Source: Flavobacteriales bacterium
Lineage (GTDB): Bacteria > Bacteroidota > Bacteroidia > Flavobacteriales_D > CANHHI01
NCBI GenBank assembly: GCA_947460225.1
Contig: CANHHI010000025.1
Coordinates: forward strand, 1-14,284
Direction: 5' to 3'
DNA length: 14,284 bases
In this document: piece after piece, positions 7,832 to 13,703 of the stretch
How positions within the stretch are numbered: the stretch's first letter is position 1
How the letters are laid out: each line of letters starts with the position of its first letter
Notes under the pieces: model-generated
Database searches by the model: none
What the model saw: only the letters and a program-made list of their open reading frames with translations
Told to the model about the DNA's origin: nothing
Position numbers and translations under genes: made by a program

Positions 7832-7919
7832 CGTCAGGTTGGGTTTTTCTTTTTGTGGGCATTGCTTGCGAAGCAGATTACATCCATGCTGTGCATGGTC
7901 AGGTTGGGTTTTTCTTTTT
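7832..7919 (+). repeat. Direct repeat GTCAGGTTGGG plus T tract, two copies
   Basis: GTCAGGTTGGG followed by TTTTTCTTTTT occurs at 7833-7854 and again at 7898-7919, 22 identical bases 65 apart. Between them are the hairpins TGCTT-GCG-AAGCA (7863-7875) and CCATGC-TGT-GCATGG (7884-7898). The 12 bases CGTCAGGTTGGG (7832-7843) are an exact complement of CCCAACCTGACG (7748-7759) inside the predicted small RNA, so the first copy could serve as the right arm of a long-loop terminator. Confidence 0.7.
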
Positions 7920-7968
7920 TAGAAACCTTTCGCATAAGGCAGCACGCGAGCGTGCGCAGGTTGAATAG

Positions 7969-8023
7969 CCACGTAATACCCATGCAAAATGCGTGGGGTT
8001 CGTGGTATCTTGGGATTTTTTTT
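7969..8023 (+). terminator. Hairpin followed by T8, possible terminator
   Basis: CCCATGCA (7979-7986) pairs with TGCGTGGG (7990-7997) around a three-base AAA loop, one G-T pair included. An outer CCACG (7969-7973) pairs with CGTGG (8001-8005). Eight T residues follow at 8016-8023, but 10 bases past the outer stem, so termination is plausible rather than clear. It may equally be another member of the hairpin repeat family. Confidence 0.4.
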
Positions 8024-8043
8024 GAATGGTTAAGAAACAGGCT

Positions 8044-8076
8044 ATGCCTACGGCATTTGCTAACACCGTATTTTTT
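8044..8076 (+). repeat. Small hairpins before a T6 tract
   Basis: ATGCC-TAC-GGCAT (8044-8056) is a 5-bp stem with a 3-nt loop, the same geometry as the other hairpins in this interval. An alternative stem TACGG (8049-8053) with CCGTA (8066-8070) leads straight into TTTTTT (8071-8076), which would look like a weak terminator. The two foldings exclude each other. Confidence 0.35.
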
Positions 8077-8131
8077 AGTTACCTTCTATAAGCTAGATAA
8101 TTACTAGAAAATGAATTTTCAGAAAATTCTT

Positions 8132-8163
8132 CTTGAAAATTTCTCAGAAAATTTTTAACTTTG
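8132..8163 (+). promoter_or_regulatory. Promoter of the coiled-coil protein gene
   Basis: CTTG at 8132-8135 (one mismatch to TTTG), 20-base spacer, TAACTTTG at 8156-8163. The expected start near 8170 gives a leader of about 20 bases to the ATG at 8191. The in-frame TTG at 8161 overlaps the -7 element and so cannot be the start codon if this promoter is used. Confidence 0.6.
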
Positions 8164-8190
8164 CCTAAAGAATACATTTTTTTATTTACT

Positions 8191-8511
8191 ATGAAAGCAG
8201 AGGATTTATTTGATGCTACGGTTCAATTGCCAGCAAAGAAAGCGATTGTAAAAATTATAGACCTAAAAATAGACAACGACATGCGAGACGCGATGACAAG
8301 AATGGAAGTGATGTTTGACAAAGTCAATGCACGCATAGATATTTTAAGCCAACGCATGGACACCTTGAGCCAGCGCATAGACGACACCAATCGCCGTGTG
8401 GATCATTTGGAAACGGCAACACATCGCCGTATTGACAGAATGGACAACACCATGCGTTGGGGTTTTGGCATCATCATTACTTTGATGCTCGCTATGAAAT
8501 TTTTTAAATAA
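8191..8511 (+). CDS. Small coiled-coil protein with C-terminal membrane helix, function unknown
   Basis: I do not recognise a characterised family. The 106 residues comprise an N-terminal segment (1-30), a long heptad-repeat coiled coil (about 31-85) in which a seven-residue pattern recurs (ILSQRMD, TLSQRID, DTNRRVD, HLETATH, RRIDRMD), and a C-terminal hydrophobic helix (about 87-103, WGFGIIITLMLAMKFF) ending in K. This is the outline of a tail-anchored oligomer with its coiled coil in the cytoplasm. I use the ATG at 8191 because the TTG at 8161 lies in the promoter. Two 21-base segments encoding adjacent heptads are near-identical, suggesting growth by tandem duplication. It is a single-gene unit between the structured interval and a REP-like array. 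Similar short coiled-coil/TM proteins include phage XhlA-like and DUF1640-like types; none is assigned here. Confidence 0.75.
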   Translation: MKAEDLFDATVQLPAKKAIVKIIDLKIDNDMRDAMTRMEVMFDKVNARIDILSQRMDTLSQRIDDTNRRVDHLETATHRRIDRMDNTMRWGFGIIITLMLAMKFFK

Positions 8512-8530
8512 TTCTTTTTGCCCGCACCTT

Positions 8531-8637
8531 GCATGCGAAGCAGAATAAAGTATCTCTGATGCCTGCGCCAAAGGCGCAGATTAAAGCGTCTCTGATGCCT
8601 TGCCCGTGCGTAGCACGGATTAAAACGAACTATGTCC
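8531..8637 (+). repeat. REP-like array, right copy (between convergent genes)
   Basis: About three units of 36 bases: a short palindrome, then AGATTAAAgcg/AGAATAAAgta, then TCTCTGATGCC (8553-8563 and 8589-8599, 36 apart). The palindromes differ in sequence but keep a 6-bp stem and 3-nt loop: TGCGCC-AAA-GGCGCA (8564-8578) and CCGTGC-GTA-GCACGG (8604-8618); the first unit has GCATGCGAAGC (8531-8541). The array ends with ATTAAAACG and TATGTCCG (8619-8638), abutting the stop of the minus-strand 1052-aa gene. The left array at 7523-7595 is the inverted counterpart. Confidence 0.8.
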
Positions 8638-8638
8638 G

Positions 8639-11600
8639 TTAGAAATCTAGTTGTAGGGATAAATGCCCGAAGGGCGTTTTTCTTTGCAGTTGCCAGTTTT
8701 GCAAAGACCAAGCGAGGTCTAGGCGTAGAAAATAACCAAATAAAGATATGCGCAAACCCGTGCCAAAACTGAGTATAATGGGTTCTTGCTGATTGTATAA
8801 GGTAATCAAGAGTGGCGGGCGATTGATTTCCTCTTGGTTGGTGGTATTAAAGGTGCTGTATGGGTTTAAGCCCGACCAAGCCATGCCAAAGTCGGCAAAG
8901 CCGATGAGTTGGAGGTCTCGCAGAAACTCTGATTTTATGGGCTTTTTGGAAAAATAACTCACGAAAGGAAAACGCCATTCCAAGTTGCTGATGAGCATGT
9001 TGTTGCCGTTTCTGACATTTTGGTCAAAACCACGCAAAGGCGATGCGGTGGCTTGGAAATAATAGTTTTGCGTGTAATCAATTTTGGTGTCTTGTTTGAA
9101 ATTGCTGAAAAAATCGCCGTCCATACCCCCAAGGTAATAAATCAATTTTCTATGCCCAAAGGAACTGCTCCACGCTAAACGCATGGCGAGTATCATGTTG
9201 CGGTGTATCTTTTGGTAATGGCGTGCATCTAAGCCAACCACAAACAAATCGCCTTTTTTGACGGTGAGCTCGTGAAAATACTCCCCAAAAACTTTTACCC
9301 GACTGCCGTAGTAAATATTTTTTTGCGGATACAGAATATTATCAAAAACAAGCTCCACCTTGGCACCGCCGTTGTGATTATAGGTATTTTTTGCCCGCAA
9401 ACTGCTAAGGTCAGTGCTTAGCGTAACACGTTCATCAAAGCGGTAATGGACATTTCCGCCCAAACTCCAAAATTCTGTAAACGGATATTTCACTTGAAAC
9501 TTTGCCAAATACGTGTTGTTTTTGAAATAGTTATCGTCTTCGCCTTCCTGCCGAGTGGTTTGTTTGTATAAAATATATTCTTTGCTTAAACGCTTAGATA
9601 AATCTTTATAGCTCAATACAATTTCATGGTCGCTGAGTGTGGCTCCCAGCTTAAAACCACCCATGAGGTGGTGGTCTTCAAATAAATCCGCCAATTGAAA
9701 TGTAAACAAACCACCTGTGCTGGGATTGTTATAGCTAGGCGAACTGCTGTGAAAACGTTGATAAGTGGGATATAGCGCATTATTATCCAGCAATACATCA
9801 AATTTGCGCATGCTGAAATTCACGCTATACACATTGGACTCTGGCAAAGTAAAGGTTTTCTCTTTGGGCTTGGGCGCATTTTGCATGCCTTTTTCTACAA
9901 AATGAACTTTATAGGTTTTGGCATTGAGCAATTCTACCTGAAAATTATCGGATTTAGCCTGCACTTTCTCCCAGCTTTTATCGGCTTTTTGCTTTTGTTT
10001 TTCTGCAAAATAGCGGGCAAAAGTTTTCTTTAAAGGGGCTTTGTTTTCCTGTTCCAAACTGGCGAGGTAAAGTGCCATGCGCTTTTTGCTGGGCGCAATG
10101 CGTGCATATTTTTTGTCGGTGGCGGAAAAAGAAACGGGGCTGGCGTTCCAATTGCTAGATGCCTGTTCTTCAAAGGTGTAGCGGTAGTGTATCACCGTAT
10201 CTATGCGTGCTATCGCACTGTCTTTCTGCCTTTCGTATAGGTTAAATATGCCATTTTGGTTGCCAAGGTAAGCAAAACCTTTGTCTGTTTTTTGCAAAAA
10301 TTTGATTTGCGTAAGGCTATCGCCTGTTTGCCAAAGGAGTTCTTGTTTTTTCTTTTTATCGTCTAGTTTGATGCTAAAAACACCCCATTGTGGATTTTGA
10401 TAGGCTTCGCCTTTGTTTGCGGGCAAATGGGTGGCAAAAGCAATGTCATTTTCGGAAATAAAAATCGGGTATCGTTTATCCGTACTGGATTCGGTGATGG
10501 GAAAAATGCCATTGCCCGCTTTTTGGTACAAAAACAAATCGCTTTGCCCAGCTTTTACGGCGGTGAAAAGCATTTGCTCCCCACTTGGGCTATACGTCAT
10601 ATCCAATATTTTCTGCAAAATACCCTGCGTGCGAAAATCTATTTTTTTGGTTTTAACATCGTAAAAACCTATTTTTACCAAACCCTTGCGTTCAAAAGCA
10701 AAAGCAAGCTCTTCCTTTTTGGGATGAAAAGCCAGCACGGGATAGGTTTTGTCAAAAATCCGTTCGGTTTTTTGCTCCCTTTGGAAAATTTTGCGTTTTT
10801 TCTTGCGCACCATGTCCAAAAGGAAAATTTGATACTGCCCTTTTTCATGCGCCACAAATGCGCCGTATTTGCCGTTTTGATGCACAATAAATTGGCTATA
10901 TTCCTTGCTTTTTTTGGTGCGTTTCAGGGCTTTTTCGTCCGCTGTTTCCGCCCACCAGTTTTGCTCTTCTTGGTAAGTGTCTTTGTAATACTGCAACACT
11001 TCTTTTTGCAGGGTTTTTAAGTCATAGCCAATACCCAAAAGCAAACCCTTGTTGGCATCTGAAAAATGGCGAGTGGTGTAGAGTATGCGAGACAAACCTT
11101 CTTTGTTAAAGCGTTTTTCTATGTAGTGCCAAATAGCCGCACCAAATACTGCTGCATCTTCGCCCGTAACCCATTGCAAATTCTTGGCTTTGTTGTTTTT
11201 CAGATATTGCCTAAGCGCATCGTCTAATTCGGAAGTCCAGCCTTGCTCTACATATCTTGTCAAACCTTGCACATACCATGCGGGAAATTCTTTGGCGGTT
11301 TCCCCCACAAAATTTTCTCGCCAAAATCCTCTGTACAACAATTGTTTAAACAGCACCTCGCCCAAACCTGCCCGCAATTGCTTGCGCAGATTGTCATGGC
11401 TGCCTTCGTAATAAACAAACAGTTTGTTTTCTATGATTTTATAGACTCCGCCGAGTTCTGTTTCCGCATCTTGCAAACCAATATTGCTTTGGCGAAAATC
11501 CCCCAAGCGGTTAAAGAGCAAAATATCCACTTTATCTTGCAAAGAAAAGCCCAGTTTGTCTTCCAAGTCTTTCAATTCCTCTTGGGCAATGCGGCTAATG

Positions 11601-11797
11601 TATTCCGCCAAGGGTTGTCCGCCCTCGTAGAGGTACAAATCATATTTGGGGTATTTATAGTATAGCCAAGTCCAGTCCTGTTTATAGCGCACCCTGCTCT
11701 TGCCAAAATACATTTGGTAGCCTTGGTAAAACTGCGCTTGCGCCAAACTGGCACAAAACAGGAGGAGCAAATAGGTTTTTACGGCGTATTTAGGCAA
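8639..11797 (-). CDS. TolB-like propeller / outer-membrane beta-barrel protein (1052 aa)
   Basis: Large envelope protein conserved in Bacteroidota and usually labelled 'translocation protein TolB' without experimental support. Residues 1-21 are a signal peptide (TYLLLLFCASLAQAQ). About 22-290 is a peptidase-MA-like region (GYQMYFGKSRVRYKQDWTW, RQSNIGLQDAE, FPAWYVQGLTRYVEQGW, AAIWHYIEKRF) without an HExxH motif. About 300-540 has TolB/WD40-like propeller repeats (YTVSP-type 'YSPSGEQMLFTA'). From about 680 to the end are alternating beta strands of a barrel, ending in a terminal phenylalanine (SLQLDF) as expected of BAM-inserted porin-type proteins. No ATG is available: an in-frame stop lies at 11801-11803, so the TTG at 11797 is the best start. 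The 3' end abuts a REP-like array. Molecular role unknown. Confidence 0.85.
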   Translation of the reverse strand: MPKYAVKTYLLLLFCASLAQAQFYQGYQMYFGKSRVRYKQDWTWLYYKYPKYDLYLYEGGQPLAEYISRIAQEELKDLEDKLGFSLQDKVDILLFNRLGDFRQSNIGLQDAETELGGVYKIIENKLFVYYEGSHDNLRKQLRAGLGEVLFKQLLYRGFWRENFVGETAKEFPAWYVQGLTRYVEQGWTSELDDALRQYLKNNKAKNLQWVTGEDAAVFGAAIWHYIEKRFNKEGLSRILYTTRHFSDANKGLLLGIGYDLKTLQKEVLQYYKDTYQEEQNWWAETADEKALKRTKKSKEYSQFIVHQNGKYGAFVAHEKGQYQIFLLDMVRKKKRKIFQREQKTERIFDKTYPVLAFHPKKEELAFAFERKGLVKIGFYDVKTKKIDFRTQGILQKILDMTYSPSGEQMLFTAVKAGQSDLFLYQKAGNGIFPITESSTDKRYPIFISENDIAFATHLPANKGEAYQNPQWGVFSIKLDDKKKKQELLWQTGDSLTQIKFLQKTDKGFAYLGNQNGIFNLYERQKDSAIARIDTVIHYRYTFEEQASSNWNASPVSFSATDKKYARIAPSKKRMALYLASLEQENKAPLKKTFARYFAEKQKQKADKSWEKVQAKSDNFQVELLNAKTYKVHFVEKGMQNAPKPKEKTFTLPESNVYSVNFSMRKFDVLLDNNALYPTYQRFHSSSPSYNNPSTGGLFTFQLADLFEDHHLMGGFKLGATLSDHEIVLSYKDLSKRLSKEYILYKQTTRQEGEDDNYFKNNTYLAKFQVKYPFTEFWSLGGNVHYRFDERVTLSTDLSSLRAKNTYNHNGGAKVELVFDNILYPQKNIYYGSRVKVFGEYFHELTVKKGDLFVVGLDARHYQKIHRNMILAMRLAWSSSFGHRKLIYYLGGMDGDFFSNFKQDTKIDYTQNYYFQATASPLRGFDQNVRNGNNMLISNLEWRFPFVSYFSKKPIKSEFLRDLQLIGFADFGMAWSGLNPYSTFNTTNQEEINRPPLLITLYNQQEPIILSFGTGLRISLFGYFLRLDLAWSLQNWQLQRKTPFGHLSLQLDF

Positions 11798-11818
11798 TGG
11801 CTATTCAACTATATGGCG

Positions 11819-11826
11819 CAAAGATA
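11819..11826 (-). promoter_or_regulatory. -7 element for the TolB-like gene
   Basis: On the minus strand this reads TATCTTTG, a full TAnnTTTG match. It lies in the 46-base gap after the DUF4268 gene and would start transcription around 11812, leaving a leader of about 15 bases. No clear TTTG is found at the -33 distance, which lies in the 3' end of the upstream gene. The TolB-like gene may also be read through from upstream. Confidence 0.4.
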
Positions 11827-11843
11827 TTAAAAAAAAGGGTGGG

Positions 11844-12983
11844 TTATATCGTTTCTTCTTTTTCTTGAATTTTGCGTTTAATAATTTTTAAAGGCTCTTT
11901 TAAGGCTTGTTCTAATTTAATCATTTTTGCTAGATGGAAAGTCATCATGTTATCCCAATCTTCTTTTTCAAAAAGACTAACCCCTTGTAAATAAGAAGAA
12001 ATCCTACACATTTTTTTATTGTCTAATCGTTCCCAAGAAAGTTTCTCGCCAAAATCTGCCGTTATTTTTTCTTCATATTGTTTAAGCGCATCAAATATTT
12101 TTTTATTTTCTATTGCGGTATTTTTTGCAATGCTTAATTCTACGCTAACGTATGATTTTGTTACCAAAAAAACATAAGACAAACCTGTAATTCCTGTTCC
12201 TCCTGCACTTAGCCAATGGTCTTTGGAGGGTGTAGAATTTTGAAAAATATTGGTTTTGCCCTTGATTTTTGGCAGTAAATTCGCCCAGTATTCTAAACGC
12301 AAATGATGTATTTTTTTTAGTTCTTCTTGGGCAGATAAGTCTTCTTGAGCCTTATCCAGCATACTTATAGTATAGTCTTCAGCATCTTTTGTTGGAATAA
12401 TCTGTTCCAAGGTTAAAAATAACTGCTCCCCAAGTGCAAAAGGTGTTGCTTTAAAACACTGTATTTTAATTTTAAAGTTCAATAACCATAAAACTGTTGA
12501 TGTAACCTCTTTTCTAAAACTACCCGCCACCAAAATTATTCGCTGTGTTTGTCTTTGATTAAGATTTAATTCCTCATATTCTGTATTATCAAAAAACTCA
12601 CTTAATTTGCTCGTTGCTTCTTCACCGTGAGCTTGCCTGTCTAAGTATTGTTGATAAATGCTTCTAATCTGCTCTTTGGTTAAAGTAGAGCAATAGGAGG
12701 CGTATTTTAAGGCTTGCCAAGTTACATCTCTACCTGTATCGTCCAGCTTATTTTCAATAATTACGGCATTGCCTTTTTTATCCAAGGCAAGCAAATCCAA
12801 CCTTTCGTTGGTGTCATTGAAGCCATTAAATTCTTTTTGAATAATGAGTAATTCCTCGCCCAAGGCTTCGGGATTGCCAGCCAGCCATTCTTGTAGATTG
12901 TCTCTTTCTCTAAAACCAAGTTCTGAAAAAGTAAAGGCTTTAATTTTTTCTATCCTATTGCTTTGCTTATCTATAATGTACAT
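11844..12983 (-). CDS. DUF4268-type protein with PD-(D/E)XK nuclease-like N-terminus
   Basis: Predicted DNA-acting protein of 379 residues. The N-terminal domain (about 20-110) has the layout of a PD-(D/E)XK nuclease: E43/E44 in LGEELLII, D63 in ERLDLLALD, E77 and K79 in AVIIENKLDD, then Q90 and Y94 in WQALKYASY, that is D-14-ExK followed by a QxxxY motif as in RecB/NucS-type folds. The C-terminal 150 residues (LRLEYWANLLPKI, VELSIAKNT, FGEKLSWERLDNKK) resemble DUF4268. The ATG at 12983 follows a 44-base leader from a predicted promoter at 13034-13061. Sample lines are about 23-35% GC against 42-47% in neighbours, a sign of acquisition by transfer. Such proteins often occur near restriction or defence genes, but none is present here. 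Activity is inferred from motifs only. Confidence 0.8.
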   Translation of the reverse strand: MYIIDKQSNRIEKIKAFTFSELGFRERDNLQEWLAGNPEALGEELLIIQKEFNGFNDTNERLDLLALDKKGNAVIIENKLDDTGRDVTWQALKYASYCSTLTKEQIRSIYQQYLDRQAHGEEATSKLSEFFDNTEYEELNLNQRQTQRIILVAGSFRKEVTSTVLWLLNFKIKIQCFKATPFALGEQLFLTLEQIIPTKDAEDYTISMLDKAQEDLSAQEELKKIHHLRLEYWANLLPKIKGKTNIFQNSTPSKDHWLSAGGTGITGLSYVFLVTKSYVSVELSIAKNTAIENKKIFDALKQYEEKITADFGEKLSWERLDNKKMCRISSYLQGVSLFEKEDWDNMMTFHLAKMIKLEQALKEPLKIIKRKIQEKEETI

Positions 12984-12996
12984 ATTTTCCCACTTT

Positions 12997-13031
12997 CTTG
13001 AAATAAAATCTCTCCTTTTTTGCTACCTTTG
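12997..13031 (+). promoter_or_regulatory. Promoter of the MBL-fold gene
   Basis: CTTG at 12997-13000 (one mismatch to TTTG), 23-base spacer, TACCTTTG at 13024-13031. The expected start near 13038 leaves about 15 bases to the ATG at 13053. This argues against the in-frame TTG at 13020, which would lie upstream of the transcript. Confidence 0.55.
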
Positions 13032-13033
13032 GG

Positions 13034-13061
13034 CAAAGATATTAAAAAATACATGCACAAA
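13034..13061 (-). promoter_or_regulatory. Promoter of the DUF4268 gene, overlapping the opposite promoter
   Basis: On the minus strand TTTG (complement at 13058-13061), a 16-base spacer, then TATCTTTG (complement at 13034-13041). Its -7 element lies two bases from the plus-strand -7 element, so the two promoters point into each other. The spacer is short, which lowers confidence in the -33 element. Confidence 0.5.
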
Positions 13062-13703
13062 TCCACGACCATACAGGTTTTTACCTGCAATGCTTTTCAA
13101 GAAAATACCTACCTGGTTCACCATGAAAAAACCGCTTGGCTTTTTGACCCTGGTTGCGTTACACAAAGCGAGCAGGCTAAAATTTTGCAGTATATCCAAG
13201 AACATCATTTACAAGTAGAAAAAATTTGCATCACCCACAGCCACATAGACCACGTGCTGGGTTTGGCTTGGGCTTGCGAAATTTTTGGCATTGCGCCCAG
13301 TGTGCACGCCTTGGATATGCCTACGCTTTTGCAAGTGCCCAATTATGCGCCCATGTACGGCTTTCAAGTGGCTTTGCCCAATTTAGACCACGCCGAAATT
13401 TTGCAAACAGGGCAAATCTTGCAGCTGCAAGACATAGCTTTTGAAGTGCGTTTTGTGCCGGGGCATGCACCCGGGCACGTGGCTTTTGTCAATCATGCGG
13501 AAAAATATATCATCAGTGGCGATGTGCTTTTTAAAAACAGCATTGGCAGAACGGATTTACCTGGTTCAGACCCCGAAGAACTGCCTAAAAGCATCCGCTC
13601 GCAATTGTATAGCCTTGGCGATGATTTTGTAGTCTATGCAGGGCATGGCACGCCTACCAGCATTGGCAAGGAGAAACAAAACAATCCCTTTGTGCGTGCT
13701 TGA
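13053..13703 (+). CDS. MBL-fold metallo-hydrolase, glyoxalase II-like
   Basis: Cytoplasmic metallo-beta-lactamase-fold hydrolase of 216 residues with a complete two-metal site: H62, H64, D66 and H67 in THSHIDHVLG, H138 in VPGHAPGH, D157 in ISGDVLF and H198 in YAGHGTPTSIG. The order and the SGDVLFKNSIGRTDLPGSD segment fit the short glyoxalase II/YcbL-like group, which lacks the C-terminal helical substrate domain of classical GloB. Substrate is probably a thioester, but this is not settled by sequence. I use the ATG at 13053; the in-frame TTG at 13020 precedes the promoter's -7 element. The stop TGA shares its last base with the ATG of the SprT-like gene, so the two are coupled. Confidence 0.9.
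   Translation: MHKSTTIQVFTCNAFQENTYLVHHEKTAWLFDPGCVTQSEQAKILQYIQEHHLQVEKICITHSHIDHVLGLAWACEIFGIAPSVHALDMPTLLQVPNYAPMYGFQVALPNLDHAEILQTGQILQLQDIAFEVRFVPGHAPGHVAFVNHAEKYIISGDVLFKNSIGRTDLPGSDPEELPKSIRSQLYSLGDDFVVYAGHGTPTSIGKEKQNNPFVRA

Larger units (their letters stand above)
7579..8190. other. Gene-free 612-bp interval rich in structured DNA
   Basis: No credible protein is encoded here. The open frames across it are low-complexity readings of repeats and run through inverted repeats and T tracts. The interval holds, in order, the end of the left REP-like array, a promoter, a 146-nt nested inverted repeat (predicted small RNA), two copies of a GTCAGGTTGGG/T-tract repeat, hairpins at 7863-7875, 7884-7898, 7942-7955, 7979-7997 and 8044-8056, and the promoter of the small membrane protein gene. 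I found no tRNA, rRNA or CRISPR signature. Confidence 0.8.

Noticed and set aside
7702..7968. 88-aa open frame across the intergenic repeats
   Set aside because: It runs through the stems of the predicted RNA and both T-tract repeats (poly-F stretches), has no family resemblance, and is explained by the inverted repeats.
7523..8637. CRISPR array
   Set aside because: Repeat units carry their own palindromes and fixed linkers with no unique spacers of even length, and no cas genes are present.
10388..11020. 210-aa open frame on the plus strand
   Set aside because: It is antisense to the well-supported 1052-aa minus-strand gene; its F-rich, low-complexity translation is a reverse reading of K/E/Q-rich coding sequence.
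7959..11809. Shared 12-mer GTTGAATAGCCA at 7960-7971 (plus) and in the TolB-like leader (minus, about 11799-11810)
   Set aside because: The match does not extend past 12 bases on either side, and no related function connects the sites; probably chance.
13020..13052. Upstream TTG start for the MBL-fold gene
   Set aside because: It overlaps the TACCTTTG -7 element, so it would not be transcribed; the ATG at 13053 fits the family N-terminus.
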